From positions 3,345 through 67,344 of the forward strand of contig NZ_JBFNXK010000021.1 in the NCBI RefSeq assembly GCF_046054165.1: DNA of 64,000 nt, in the 5' to 3' direction. Of this stretch, positions 44,497-54,118 are shown in pieces. The position numbers and the translations under genes are program-made. Source of the DNA: Celerinatantimonas sp046054165. Its GTDB lineage: Bacteria; Pseudomonadota; Gammaproteobacteria; Enterobacterales; Celerinatantimonadaceae. The number at the start of each line of letters is the position of its first letter. Positions within the stretch are counted from its first letter, which is position 1. Below the pieces are notes generated by a model. It did no database searches. It was not told the origin of the DNA and was given only the letters and a program-made list of their open reading frames with translations.

Positions 44497-45174
44497 ATGC
44501 CCAATACGTTACTCGGCTTATTTGCCAAATCACCGATAAAACCGTTAGAAGAACATATCAGCAAAGTGCATGAGTGTTGTGAAAACTTGGTCCCATTTTT
44601 TGAAGCTGTCTTTGCAGACGACTGGGACAAAGCTGCTCACTACCGTGCCAATATCAATACGCTTGAAAAAGAAGCCGATAAACTCAAACGCAATATTCGA
44701 CTGAATTTGCCAAGTGGCTTGTTCATGCCGGTACAGCGCTCTGATCTACTGGAATTACTGACCCATCAAGATCGTATTGCTAACAAAGCTAAAGATATCA
44801 GTGGTCGGGTCGTTGGTCGACAACTTTATATACCTAAAGAACTTCATGAGTTGTTTCTCCCCTATCTCAAACGTTGCCTTGACGCAACAGCCAAAGCAAG
44901 AGAAGCCATCAATGAGCTAGAAGATCTGCTGGAAACTGGATTCCGTGGACGTGAATTGGATCTGGTCACCAACATGATCGCTCAGCTTGACCAAATTGAA
45001 GATGATACCGATACCATGCAGATCGGGCTTCGCCAAGGCTTAAGAGCTCTGGAATCTCAAATCAACCCTGTCGATGTCATGTTTTTATATAACATGATTG
45101 AAAAAGTCGGGGAACTGGCCGATCAGGCGCTACGTGTTGGTGCCCGTCTGGAGTTGATGATTTTCCGAGCGTAG
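44497..45174 (+). CDS. DUF47/PhoU-like phosphate transport regulator (TIGR00153 type)
   Basis: The 225-residue helical cytoplasmic protein begins MPNTLLGLFAKSPIKPLEEH and resembles the PhoU fold: two helical bundles, with ANINTLEKEADKLKRNI and LDQIEDDTDTMQIGL. Proteins of this family are encoded directly upstream of Pit transporters and are thought to control them. The pit gene starts 23 bases later, so they form one operon. GTTAGGAT serves as ribosome site. Confidence 0.9.
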   Translation: MPNTLLGLFAKSPIKPLEEHISKVHECCENLVPFFEAVFADDWDKAAHYRANINTLEKEADKLKRNIRLNLPSGLFMPVQRSDLLELLTHQDRIANKAKDISGRVVGRQLYIPKELHELFLPYLKRCLDATAKAREAINELEDLLETGFRGRELDLVTNMIAQLDQIEDDTDTMQIGLRQGLRALESQINPVDVMFLYNMIEKVGELADQALRVGARLELMIFRA

Positions 45175-45197
45175 TATTCATAAACAGGTTTCTACAT

Positions 45198-46460
45198 ATG
45201 GAAGTAATAGCAAATTACGGCACGACCTTGGTGCTGGTAGCGGCTTTTTTTGGTTTTATTATGGCTTGGGGCATCGGTGCTAACGATGTTGCCAACGCAA
45301 TGGGAACGTCCGTCGGCTCTGGTGTTCTAACCATTCGAAAAGCTGTTATCATCGCCATGATCTTCGAATTTACCGGCGCATATTTAGCCGGTGGTGAAGT
45401 GACCAATACCGTACGTAAAGGCATTATTGATCCGGCTTTATTTAGCCATGAACCCCACCTTCTAGTCTATGGCATGATTTCGGCCTTGCTAGCGGCTGGC
45501 TTCTGGCTACTTATTGCATCTTATCAGGGATGGCCCGTATCGACAACACACTCAATTATCGGTGCGATTATCGGTTTTGCCTGTGTATCCGTGGGTCCAG
45601 ATTCCGTCGAATGGTCGCAAATATCAAGTATCGTCGGCAGCTGGATCATCACCCCGATTATCGCGGGGGTCATATCCTATCTGCTCTTTACCAGTGCCCA
45701 GCTCTTGATTTTTAATCATAGTAACCCGATTGTTGCCGCCAAACGTTATGTCCCCGGATACATGTTTTTAGCCGGATTAGTCCTCTCTTTGGTGACCATC
45801 AAGAAAGGACTCAGCCATGTTGGTCTGCATCTTGGCCCAGTAGAGGGGTATCTGCTCGCTATCTTAATCGGTCTGATTATTGCGGTCATTGGGCGGCTAG
45901 TCATTAACCGCCTGCATATTGATCCCCATGCCGATAAACAAATGCACTACACCAATGTGGAAAAAATCTTTGCTATTTTGATGGTGATGACCGCCTGTTG
46001 TATGGCATTTGCTCATGGTTCAAATGACGTGGCTAATGCGATCGGCCCATTGGCCGCCGTAGTCAGTGTCATCAGCCATCACGGGATCATTGAACCGAAA
46101 GCACAGTTGGCTTGGTGGATCTTACCCTTAGGTGGTTTAGGTATCGTGGCCGGGCTGGCGATTTTGGGTCACCACGTCATTGCCACGGTCGGGAAAGGCA
46201 TTACGCACCTAACCCCCAGCCGTGGGTTTGCCGCTGAACTATCCGCCGCCTCAACCGTCGTCATTGCATCTGGTACTGGATTACCCATTTCGACGACACA
46301 AACTTTAGTCGGCGCTATCTTAGGTGTAGGAATGGCTCGAGGGATTGGCGCACTCAATTTAGGGATTATCCGGAAGATTGTCATCTCTTGGGTGATCACT
46401 CTACCCGCCGGTGCTATTTTTGCGATCATTTTCTATTACATTCTGAAAGCTTGTTTTTAA
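45198..46460 (+). CDS. Low-affinity inorganic phosphate transporter (Pit family)
   Basis: The 420-residue polytopic symporter carries both halves of the PiT duplication signature: GANDVANAMGTSVGSG near the N terminus and GSNDVANAIGPLAAV near the C terminus. Paired motifs GWPVSTTHSIIGAI and GLPISTTQTLVGAI lie in the equivalent halves. It moves metal-phosphate with protons. It is shorter than E. coli PitA (499), as usual for the type paired with a DUF47 partner. Confidence 0.95.
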   Translation: MEVIANYGTTLVLVAAFFGFIMAWGIGANDVANAMGTSVGSGVLTIRKAVIIAMIFEFTGAYLAGGEVTNTVRKGIIDPALFSHEPHLLVYGMISALLAAGFWLLIASYQGWPVSTTHSIIGAIIGFACVSVGPDSVEWSQISSIVGSWIITPIIAGVISYLLFTSAQLLIFNHSNPIVAAKRYVPGYMFLAGLVLSLVTIKKGLSHVGLHLGPVEGYLLAILIGLIIAVIGRLVINRLHIDPHADKQMHYTNVEKIFAILMVMTACCMAFAHGSNDVANAIGPLAAVVSVISHHGIIEPKAQLAWWILPLGGLGIVAGLAILGHHVIATVGKGITHLTPSRGFAAELSAASTVVIASGTGLPISTTQTLVGAILGVGMARGIGALNLGIIRKIVISWVITLPAGAIFAIIFYYILKACF

Positions 46461-46554
46461 TAGTATATATTTAGATAGTTGAGCCTGAAGAGGGAAAGCC
46501 TTACACTGATTCCCTCTTCAACTTGAACCAATTACGACGAAAACGAGACAGCTT

Positions 46555-47169
46555 GTGAAATACAAACTTCTGCTTTCGGTGCTTGCTCTCGGAGTGAGTG
46601 CCAGCACCTTTGCCGCACAGCGATATATCACGAATGACCTGTTTATTTACATGCACTCCGGTCCCGGAAACAATTATCGGATCGTCGGGACAGTAAACGC
46701 AGGCGAAGCGGTAAATGAATTAGAATATGACTCCGATAGCCAATTTGCCCATATTCATATTATTGATTCAGGAAAAGATGGCTGGATTGAAGCCGATAAA
46801 CTCAGCAATACCGTCAGTCTGGATGCCCAGCTCAAACAAAATCAGACTCAGCTTCAACAGACCCAACAACAGCTCAAACAGTTGAAAGCTGAAACCCAAC
46901 AAACGGAACAATCTAAATCTGAAACTATTGATCAGCTCCAGCAGCAGCTTAGTACTGAAAAACAACAGACAACCCAATTGCATCAACAGCTCAGCACCAT
47001 TATGGCTGAAAACAAAAAGTTATCCTCACAACTCAGCAGCATTCAGGAAAACGTTCAGATGCAATGGCTGCTCAGGGGGGGAATGGTCGCCGGTGCAGGC
47101 CTAATTCTTGGTTTGATTATTCCATATCTTCCCAGACGTAAAAAACATAAAGAAGAAAGGTGGATGTAA
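46555..47169 (+). CDS. ygiM: SH3-domain membrane protein YgiM (TIGR04211 family)
   Basis: The 204-residue protein starts with GTG at 46555. It has a signal peptide to about residue 20 (ASTFAA), then a bacterial SH3 domain (YITNDLFIYMHSGPGNNYRI, GWIEADKL). A Gln-rich coiled coil spans about 95-165, and a C-terminal membrane helix (LLRGGMVAGAGLILGLIIPYL) ends in a basic tail. It should face the periplasm, anchored at its C terminus. Its function is not settled. In E. coli ygiM lies between ygiF and cca; here other genes lie in between, but the neighbourhood is kept. Confidence 0.88.
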   Translation: MKYKLLLSVLALGVSASTFAAQRYITNDLFIYMHSGPGNNYRIVGTVNAGEAVNELEYDSDSQFAHIHIIDSGKDGWIEADKLSNTVSLDAQLKQNQTQLQQTQQQLKQLKAETQQTEQSKSETIDQLQQQLSTEKQQTTQLHQQLSTIMAENKKLSSQLSSIQENVQMQWLLRGGMVAGAGLILGLIIPYLPRRKKHKEERWM

Positions 47170-47200
47170 CGCCTTTCACCTAATTTATTAGCTAATTTTG

Positions 47201-47233
47201 AAGCAGATCGCATTTTATGGATCTGCTTTTTTT
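47201..47233 (+). terminator. Terminator of the Pit-ygiM region
   Basis: AAGCAGATC and GATCTGCTT form a 9-base stem with a ten-base loop, followed by a run of T residues. Confidence 0.87.
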
Positions 47234-47420
47234 ATTCGTCTATTTTTAGCGCTGACAAAACGAGAACAATTTGGCTATATCTATTCATAAAATAGCTAAG
47301 ATTTAGTTTAAAAAATGACAGAATCGCTTAATAGAATTTACACAATCCATTGATTTATAATTATTTTTATAAAATTAAACATCATAATCTTTAAACCTCT
47401 CGAACAAAACATTAATAAAT

Positions 47421-47475
47421 TCGCTATAGCGATAGACTAGATTGCCACCCCCGGCAATGTGTGAATTAGTTCAAT
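47421..47475 (+). promoter_or_regulatory. Control region before the sugar symporter, with CRP-like site
   Basis: The 396-base gap 47170-47565 is AT-rich. After the ygiM terminator it holds a 12-base perfect palindrome TCGCTATAGCGA (47421-47432), a hairpin ATTGCC-N6-GGCAAT (47441-47458) and TGTGA-N6-TCAAT at 47460-47475. The last matches the CRP consensus TGTGA-N6-TCACA in eight of ten positions. A CRP-controlled sugar gene is plausible; the palindrome could be an operator. Confidence 0.45.
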
Positions 47476-47565
47476 CTTCGTACTTTCAGAGTCTTTATCA
47501 TAACGGGCAAATGGTGGCTGAAAGCCAGCCAAACCTAATATATTAATAATCAAAGGTACCCTGTT

Positions 47566-48978
47566 ATGTTTAATGGCAAAAGCTTAGTATCCATTGCAGC
47601 TGCTTTAGCTGGTCTGCTCTTTGGGCTCGATATCGGTATTATTGCAGGTGCGCTCCCATTCATTACCAGTGACTGGCAAATCACCACTCATCAACAAGAA
47701 TGGGTAGTGAGCACCATGATGCTTGGGGCAACGTTGGGTTCGATTTCTAATGGATGGTTATCCTCTCGACTAGGACGAAAATTTAGCTTACTCGGTGGGG
47801 GATTACTCTTCGCTATTGGGACAATTGGATGTTCTCTGGCCGTCAATATTGACATGATGCTAGTCTTCCGTGTCATTCAAGGTTTCTCTATCGGGATTGC
47901 ATCTTATGCAGCACCGCTATACCTCTCTGAAATGTCTGATAAAGAAGTTCGTGGAAAACGCATTGCGATGTATCAGGTTATGGTCAATGTCGGAATTGTG
48001 TTAGCGTTTTTGTCAGATACCGCCTTCAGTATTTCAGGAAACTGGCGTGCTATGTTTGCCGTATTGGTGATTCCAGCCGCGATTTTGATTATCTCTGTAT
48101 GGATGATGCCTAAAAGTCCACGCTGGTTGGCCTCTAAAGGCCGAATGACCGAAGCGAAAAACATTCTTCTATCATTGCGGAGCGACGAAAAAGAAGCTAA
48201 TCAAGAATTTACAGATATCGTTGCCAGTTTAAAAGTCAAAGAATCCGGTTTTTCACTGTTCAAAATTAACCGAAACTTCCGCCGCAGTGTGGCCCTTGGT
48301 GTCGTATTACAGTTTATGCAACAGTTCACCGGCATGAACATCCTCATGTACTATTCACCGACCATCTTCAAAATGGCAGGCTTTGATACTCACCTCGAAC
48401 AGATGATCAGTACCGTATTTGTCGGGATGGCATTTGTGATCACCACTACGATTGTCGCTCGTTTTACTGATAGCTGGGGCCGCAAACCGGCACTCAAAGT
48501 CGGCTTCTTGATCATGGGCGTCGGCATGTTCTGTCTGGGAGGTTTGTTAGAACTGATTAAAGCCGGTCATACAGGTCCAATGTTCGGTTATTTAGCCGTA
48601 CTAATGGCTGTCATCTGTATCATCGGTTACGCCATGAGTGCCGCCCCAATGGTCTGGGTACTTTGCTCAGAAATTCAACCTCTGAAAGGTCGTGATTTTG
48701 GGATTGCCTGCTCCACAACCATGAACTGGATATCCAACATGGTATTAGGTGCAACTTTCTTAAGTTTGCTCAACGGCATTGGAACCGGGAATACGTTCTG
48801 GTTATACGCCGCGTTTAACATCATCTTTATTCTCGTCACTATCGGTTTTGTTCCAGAAACTAAAGGTGTGGCGTTAGAACGTATTGAAGCGAATTTAATG
48901 AGTGGCGCTAAATTGCGGAATCTGGGAGAACATTCGCCCGAACAGGAACCGACCAAACAACCCGTTCATCAAAACTAA
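47566..48978 (+). CDS. GalP/AraE-type sugar:H+ symporter (MFS)
   Basis: The 470-residue protein has twelve membrane segments and the sugar-porter motifs LLFGLDIGIIAGALPFI, RLGRK, PLYLSEM, FMQQFTGMNILMYYSP, DSWGRKPAL and PETKGV. CSEIQPLKGRDFGIACST is almost the same as in E. coli GalP and AraE. Substrate is therefore probably galactose or arabinose; I could not separate the two. No sugar catabolic gene is adjacent. Terminator follows; CRP-like site precedes. Confidence 0.92.
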   Translation: MFNGKSLVSIAAALAGLLFGLDIGIIAGALPFITSDWQITTHQQEWVVSTMMLGATLGSISNGWLSSRLGRKFSLLGGGLLFAIGTIGCSLAVNIDMMLVFRVIQGFSIGIASYAAPLYLSEMSDKEVRGKRIAMYQVMVNVGIVLAFLSDTAFSISGNWRAMFAVLVIPAAILIISVWMMPKSPRWLASKGRMTEAKNILLSLRSDEKEANQEFTDIVASLKVKESGFSLFKINRNFRRSVALGVVLQFMQQFTGMNILMYYSPTIFKMAGFDTHLEQMISTVFVGMAFVITTTIVARFTDSWGRKPALKVGFLIMGVGMFCLGGLLELIKAGHTGPMFGYLAVLMAVICIIGYAMSAAPMVWVLCSEIQPLKGRDFGIACSTTMNWISNMVLGATFLSLLNGIGTGNTFWLYAAFNIIFILVTIGFVPETKGVALERIEANLMSGAKLRNLGEHSPEQEPTKQPVHQN

Positions 48979-48998
48979 TTCAATTTGACTTCCCCGTC

Positions 48999-49031
48999 TC
49001 CCTAAGTCACTACGGTGACTTAGGGCTTTTT
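48999..49031 (+). terminator. Terminator of the sugar symporter gene
   Basis: CCTAAGTCAC and GTGACTTAGG form a 10-base stem with a TACG tetraloop, followed by GCTTTTTATT. Confidence 0.92.
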
Positions 49032-49100
49032 ATTCAAACGATCTATTTAATAGGTCAAAAAGCCTCACCGATCAACAAGAGCCCCTCTAATCCATAGCTT

Positions 49101-49727
49101 TTACTTCCAGTCCACCAGCGCGGGTTGCCGCACCAGTTGTCCACGATAGCGAAAAATCGTATCCGGATAACGGATCATCACGACCGTCAAGCCCGCATAC
49201 TGATCGCCCTGATGCAATATTTGCTGATTGAGCTGAATATAAGAACGCTTTGGATCAGAGGAATAGACGTGGGCACTATAGATGAGCGGCGGTAACCCTG
49301 CCACTTGAGAAGCAGGCAACTCACTCAACAGTGGGGGTTGATCTTGACCAACCTCGGCCAATGAATGAGCTTGAGTAGTCTCTGACGATGTATCAGATAA
49401 AACTCCGGGCGCTACTTTTTCTGCAACGGGAAGCGGGGGTTGCGTCGATGTTGATGGCTTCACTATCGCCGCTTGAGCAGGCCTAGAAGGCTGAGTGTCA
49501 GGTGTCGGCTGCAAAGCCTTCACCTGAGCAATCAAATCAACCGATTGTACAGAGAGCTTAGGTAAAGGGTCCAGAACCGGCGCCTGAACAGTCGCTACCG
49601 GTGGCGAGATCACAATCGCGTCGGCCCAGTGCGATTTAGCCCAAAAGCCCCCGAAACCAGCTCCGGCTCCCAACACGCTAGTGACTAACGTGAGAGTGAG
49701 CACGGATGATAGCGAACAAGACGTCAT
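49101..49727 (-). CDS. gspB: GspB/ExeB-type secretion assembly protein
   Basis: The 208-residue protein has an N-terminal membrane segment (about 5-30), a long Pro/Thr/Ser-rich periplasmic linker and a C-terminal GspB domain (PPLIYSAHVYSSDPKRSYIQ, then LNQQILHQGD). It overlaps the gspA stop by 4 bases. In Aeromonas, ExeA and ExeB form an inner-membrane complex needed to place the secretin ExeD in the outer membrane. No other type II secretion gene lies in this window. Confidence 0.88.
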   Translation of the reverse strand: MTSCSLSSVLTLTLVTSVLGAGAGFGGFWAKSHWADAIVISPPVATVQAPVLDPLPKLSVQSVDLIAQVKALQPTPDTQPSRPAQAAIVKPSTSTQPPLPVAEKVAPGVLSDTSSETTQAHSLAEVGQDQPPLLSELPASQVAGLPPLIYSAHVYSSDPKRSYIQLNQQILHQGDQYAGLTVVMIRYPDTIFRYRGQLVRQPALVDWK

Positions 49728-51301
49728 GATAAAGGCTCCTGTAATGCGGGTTGCTCAGGATGCAAGATGCGCATCAACATCAACACGGTTTCATCACCGG
49801 CAATACCATCGGCATTTAACTGATACTGTTTTTGAAACGCCAAGACCTGCTGACGCAACCCATCATTATACACATGAGGGAAAGATGATGCTGCGTGCCC
49901 ATTGACTAATGCTAAACGCTGAGCCAAAGCGGCCACCGCGTCGCCTTTTTCCCCCAGAGAAAAAGGGCCCTGATACTGCGGGAATGGCCGCCAGATCAAC
50001 ATATACTCGCCTTTCCAGTGGGCCAACAACCAATCTTGTGAAACCGTAAGCTGTTGTCCGGCCATCCAGAGCGTCAAGTGTTGCTGCATCGTCCTGAGCA
50101 CCGCATAGTAGCGCTGATTCTGCCAATCCAACGGCACCACTACGGGATAGTTTTGCTTTCGCAGGCCAGCCAAATCACTTTCTCCTCGTAGGCACTGCAA
50201 ACCAATCCCTTTGAGAAGGGCGCAAGATGCCTGCTCAACCGGGATCTGATATCCCCAGGCTCGAACTAATTGCTGGATAGCCCAAGGTTCTGGGCTGGGT
50301 TGAGTCTGTAAATTCTGCCACTGCTGCTGGATCTGTTGCTGTTGTTGTTGATAAGCGAGCAGTTGGCTGCGATCTTCAGGCCGATGACCCTGCTGCCAGC
50401 CCAGCCACCCACATCCCAGAATAATGAGCAGCGACACCGGATATAACCAACGCAGCGACTTTCCGGATGAAGAACGCCCCGCAGCTACCGAAACGGTACT
50501 AAGCTCCAACTCTTTCGCACTTTGTTCAACTAGCGCCGGACTTACAACCGATTGACCATTCATATAAGCAGCTAACAAGCTGCGATCACACACGAGGTTG
50601 ATCAGTCGGGCGATCCCCCCGGTATAGCGATAAATACGGTTGATGGCTGCCGCCTGAAAAGGCTCACTCTGGCACTTCACGACTCCGAGTCGGTAATGAA
50701 TGTAATCGGTCGTTTCCTGCAAGGTAAACGGCAGCAACTGATAGCGGGCCGTAATTCGCTGTGCCAGCTGGCGCAATTCACTCTGACGCAGCATCACGTT
50801 CAACTCGGGTTGCCCCACCAGCACAATCCGCAGCAGTTTCTGAGTATCGGTTTCCAAGTTCGTGAGCAGTCTCAATAACTCCAGCGATTCCCGGCTGAGT
50901 TGCTGCGCTTCATCAATGAGCAGCATGGCGCTGATCCCTTGCTGATGCTGCTGTCGTAAAAACTGACTGAGCCGATCCGTGAGTACTTTCATTCCAGCCT
51001 CGAGCGGATACTCGATCTGAAATCCATCACAGACCGATGCTAATAACTCCGTTCCTTCCAATTGTGGATTCAGCAGGCTTGTAACGCGCACCGTGTCATC
51101 TAAACGCCTGAGCAGCGTTCTGGCCATGGTTGTTTTCCCGGTGCCCACTTCCCCCGTTAGCAAGATGAAACCACCGGTATCATTCAACCCATAAAGAAGA
51201 TGCTCCAGAGCTTCTCGATGGCGATCACTGATAAATAAAAAATCGGGATTCGGCGCTATCGAAAATGGGCTTCCCTGCATTTTAAAATAGTCGTGATACA
51301 T
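49724..51301 (-). CDS. gspA: GspA/ExeA-type AAA ATPase with peptidoglycan-binding domain
   Basis: The 525-residue protein has an N-terminal AAA domain (Walker A GEVGTGKTT at 50-58; Walker B AMLLIDEAQQLS near 125-136), a membrane helix near 283-302 and a Gln-rich linker. The periplasmic part ends in a peptidoglycan-binding domain (VYNDGLRQQVLAFQKQY, then LNADGIAGDETVLML). ExeA-like proteins use ATP to help the secretin cross the cell wall. It is the first gene of the gspA-gspB pair and is divergent from cca. Confidence 0.92.
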   Translation of the reverse strand: MYHDYFKMQGSPFSIAPNPDFLFISDRHREALEHLLYGLNDTGGFILLTGEVGTGKTTMARTLLRRLDDTVRVTSLLNPQLEGTELLASVCDGFQIEYPLEAGMKVLTDRLSQFLRQQHQQGISAMLLIDEAQQLSRESLELLRLLTNLETDTQKLLRIVLVGQPELNVMLRQSELRQLAQRITARYQLLPFTLQETTDYIHYRLGVVKCQSEPFQAAAINRIYRYTGGIARLINLVCDRSLLAAYMNGQSVVSPALVEQSAKELELSTVSVAAGRSSSGKSLRWLYPVSLLIILGCGWLGWQQGHRPEDRSQLLAYQQQQQQIQQQWQNLQTQPSPEPWAIQQLVRAWGYQIPVEQASCALLKGIGLQCLRGESDLAGLRKQNYPVVVPLDWQNQRYYAVLRTMQQHLTLWMAGQQLTVSQDWLLAHWKGEYMLIWRPFPQYQGPFSLGEKGDAVAALAQRLALVNGHAASSFPHVYNDGLRQQVLAFQKQYQLNADGIAGDETVLMLMRILHPEQPALQEPLS

Positions 51302-51399
51302 AACGGATCCTTTCCGAGTTTATTTGATTCGGTAATCGCCACAACGAGACAGCTAAACTCTGTATAATACCGATCTGTCGAGTCAGAGGAGAGTATTTC

Positions 51400-52638
51400 G
51401 TGCAAATTTATCTAGTTGGAGGCGCCGTGCGGGACCAGTTGTTGGATCTGCCCGTTCATGATTGTGATTATGTCGTGGTTCATGCGACTCCGGAACAGAT
51501 GATCCAGCAAGGATATACTCAAGTCGGAAAATCATTTCCAGTCTTCTTGCATCCTAAAACCGGGGAAGAATATGCTCTGGCCCGTACAGAACGTAAAACC
51601 GGTACCGGATATACCGGGTTTGAATGCCAGTTTGGACCCGAAGTCAGCTTAGAAACCGATCTTCAAAGGCGGGATCTCACAATTAATGCAATGGCCCAAG
51701 CCAGCGATGGGACCATTATTGATCCATTTGGCGGCCAGTTCGATCTTGAACATCGCTTACTCCGTCATGTCAGTCACGCCTTTGAAGAAGATCCGCTGCG
51801 AGTCTTACGAGTAGCTCGTTTTGCCGCCCGCTTTGCCCATTTGGGATTTACCATCGCGGATGAAACATTGCAGCTGATGGCCCAAATGGCCACGAGTGGG
51901 GAACTAGACAGCCTCACGCCGGAACGGATCTACAAAGAGCTAGAAAAAGCGTTGCAAAGCCCATCCCCCCAAGTTTTTATTGAGGTTTTAAGACAAGTCG
52001 GAGCACTTACGATCATTTTTCCAGAAATTCAAAATCTGTTTGGAGTCCCGGCCCCCGCTCACTGGCATCCTGAAATTGACAGTGGAATACATACCCTACT
52101 CACCCTCAGTCAGGCTACGCAGCTTAGTGATCGGGTCGAAGTGCGCTTTGCCGCACTCTGTCACGATTTAGGCAAAGCGCTCACCCCCCGTGAAAACTGG
52201 CCCAGTCACAAAGGCCATGATTTACGAGGTGTGCCGCTGGTTGAACAACTTTGTGACCGGCTTAAAGTTCCAAATCATTGCCGGGAGCTGGCCGTGCTTT
52301 GTTGCCGTTGGCACATTCAAATCCACAAGCAGGGCGAACTGGAACCCACCCAAATTCTGGATATTTTGGACGGCTGTGATGCCTGGCGTAAACCGCAGCG
52401 CTTCGAAGCGATCCTACAGGTTTGCCATGCAGATATTCGGGGGCGCAGGGGTCACGAACAGGACACCTATCCACAAGCAGGACTGATGCAACATTATTTG
52501 CAAACACTCAGTCAAATCCCCATTCAACCGATTGTCGCCGCAGGGTTTAAAGGCGTACAAATCAGAGAACAATTACGAGCACAACGGCTGCTCCAACTGG
52601 AACACATTCATGCATCCGGGGATGATGCTCGCCAATAA
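51400..52638 (+). CDS. cca: CCA-adding enzyme (tRNA nucleotidyltransferase)
   Basis: The 412-residue enzyme (E. coli also 412) builds or repairs the CCA end of tRNAs. The class II nucleotidyltransferase head has YLVGGAVRDQLL and the acidic HDCDYVV, followed by RRDLTINAMA and EDPLRVLRVARFAARF. A C-terminal HD phosphohydrolase domain has FAALCHDLGKALTP, typical of the gammaproteobacterial bifunctional type. The start is GTG at 51400; GAGGAGAG lies upstream. Confidence 0.97.
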   Translation: MQIYLVGGAVRDQLLDLPVHDCDYVVVHATPEQMIQQGYTQVGKSFPVFLHPKTGEEYALARTERKTGTGYTGFECQFGPEVSLETDLQRRDLTINAMAQASDGTIIDPFGGQFDLEHRLLRHVSHAFEEDPLRVLRVARFAARFAHLGFTIADETLQLMAQMATSGELDSLTPERIYKELEKALQSPSPQVFIEVLRQVGALTIIFPEIQNLFGVPAPAHWHPEIDSGIHTLLTLSQATQLSDRVEVRFAALCHDLGKALTPRENWPSHKGHDLRGVPLVEQLCDRLKVPNHCRELAVLCCRWHIQIHKQGELEPTQILDILDGCDAWRKPQRFEAILQVCHADIRGRRGHEQDTYPQAGLMQHYLQTLSQIPIQPIVAAGFKGVQIREQLRAQRLLQLEHIHASGDDARQ

Positions 52639-52790
52639 GCCTGACGAACAAAGATGATGAAAACAAAACATATATATTTTTTAACCTAAAATAAGATAAT
52701 TTAGATTATTTTTTTATATCACTACAAAAACGATTGTTTATCACTCAATCTAGCGTAGATTCGCGCCACTTTTTGGGGAGAAACGGCACA

Positions 52791-53216
52791 GTGACAAAAA
52801 CAATCGTAGGATGGCGTGAATGGATAACGCTGCCAGAACTGGATCATCAGATAAAAGCCAAAGTCGATACCGGCGCTAAAACGTCCTGCCTACATGCTTT
52901 TTTTGTGGAACCTTTTATTCATGAACAACAAACATGGGTGAAGGTGGGTATTCATCCCAACCAACATAATGATGAAGAATTTTATTTTGAAGCTCCGGTA
53001 CTCGATCAGCGCATCGTCAGCGACTCCGGAGGACATCGGGAAAATCGCTACGTCATTCAAATGCAAGCCCAATTAGGCAATAAACAATGGCCGATAGAAC
53101 TCACGCTGACCAATCGGGATCAAATGCGTTTTCGGATGCTTCTCGGCCGCGAAGCGCTCAATGGTCATTTTATCGTGGATCCTGAAGCTTCTTATTTACA
53201 AGGCAACCCCTTATGA
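52791..53216 (+). CDS. RimB-like retropepsin-type protease (PF05618 family)
   Basis: This 141-residue cytoplasmic protein has the aspartic-protease-like motif KVDTGAKTSCLHA and a second strand motif FRMLLGREAL. The family is annotated as ATP-dependent zinc protease, although the DTGA(K/R)TS motif points to a retropepsin fold. GTG 52791 has GGGGAG 10 bases upstream; the frame continues to an ATG at 52734 without a ribosome site. It overlaps rimK by 4 bases. In Pseudomonas RimB acts with RimK on glutamylated ribosomal protein S6; a similar role is inferred here. Confidence 0.84.
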   Translation: MTKTIVGWREWITLPELDHQIKAKVDTGAKTSCLHAFFVEPFIHEQQTWVKVGIHPNQHNDEEFYFEAPVLDQRIVSDSGGHRENRYVIQMQAQLGNKQWPIELTLTNRDQMRFRMLLGREALNGHFIVDPEASYLQGNPL

Positions 53217-54118
53217 AAATTGCGATATTATCCCGCAACCCTAATCTCTATTCGACTCGCCGCTTAGTTGAAGCGGCTGTGGCCCACGGTCATGAAGCTG
53301 ATGTCATCGATGTTCTCAAATGCTATATGAACATAAACACGGTCGATCCATCTATCCATATGAAAGGGGTCGAACTGCCTGATTATGATGCCGTTATTCC
53401 TCGTATCGGGGCATCGGTTACTTTTTATGGAACGGCGGTACTGCGTCAGTTTGAGATGATGGGCGTTTACCCACTCAACGAATCGGTAGCCATTACCCGT
53501 TCCCGGGATAAACTGCGCTCGCTCCAGTTACTGTCTCGTAAAGGGATTGGTCTGCCCATTACGGGATTTGCTAACAAACCGGCCGATATTCCGGACTTGT
53601 TGACCATGATTGGCGGTGCTCCCTGCGTGATTAAACTTCTGGAAGGAACCCAGGGGATCGGGGTTGTTTTAGCTGAAACGCGAAAAGCAGCTGAAAGCGT
53701 TATCGAAGCCTTCATGGGGCTGAAAGCCAACATCATGGTTCAGGAATATATTAAAGAAGCGGGAGGCGCCGACATTCGCTGTCTGGTCATCGGAGATCGC
53801 GTTATTGCTGCGATGAAACGTCAAGCCAAAGCGGGAGAATTTCGCTCTAATCTTCATCGAGGCGGTACGGCAACACTGGTCAAGCTTACCCCTCAGGAAC
53901 GACAAACCGCCGTTCAGGCAGCCAAAACCATGGGACTGAATATTGCCGGGGTTGATATTTTGCGTTCCAATCGAGGTCCTGTCGTCATGGAAGTAAACTC
54001 TTCCCCGGGCTTAGAAGGTATCGAAAACGCCACCGGCATCGATATTGCCGGGAAAATAATCCAGTTTATCGAAAAAAATGGTAAACCGAATAAGACTCGA
54101 ACCAAAGGAGTGGGTTAA
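53213..54118 (+). CDS. rimK: Ribosomal protein S6 glutamate ligase RimK
   Basis: The 301-residue ATP-grasp ligase (E. coli 300) adds glutamates to the C terminus of ribosomal protein S6 and can make poly-glutamate. Motifs VIPRIGASVTFYGTAVLRQFE, KLLEGTQGIGVVLAE, VQEYIKEAGGADIRCLV, FRSNLHRGG and VMEVNSSPGLEGIE (metal ligands) are intact. It overlaps the genes on both sides (4 bases upstream; TAATG downstream), so all three proteins should be made in step. Confidence 0.95.
   Translation: MKIAILSRNPNLYSTRRLVEAAVAHGHEADVIDVLKCYMNINTVDPSIHMKGVELPDYDAVIPRIGASVTFYGTAVLRQFEMMGVYPLNESVAITRSRDKLRSLQLLSRKGIGLPITGFANKPADIPDLLTMIGGAPCVIKLLEGTQGIGVVLAETRKAAESVIEAFMGLKANIMVQEYIKEAGGADIRCLVIGDRVIAAMKRQAKAGEFRSNLHRGGTATLVKLTPQERQTAVQAAKTMGLNIAGVDILRSNRGPVVMEVNSSPGLEGIENATGIDIAGKIIQFIEKNGKPNKTRTKGVG

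Noticed and set aside
52639..52790. AT-rich repeat AATAA...TTATT before the rimK trio as a terminator for cca
   Set aside because: Pairing is A-T only and could arise by chance in such AT-rich DNA.
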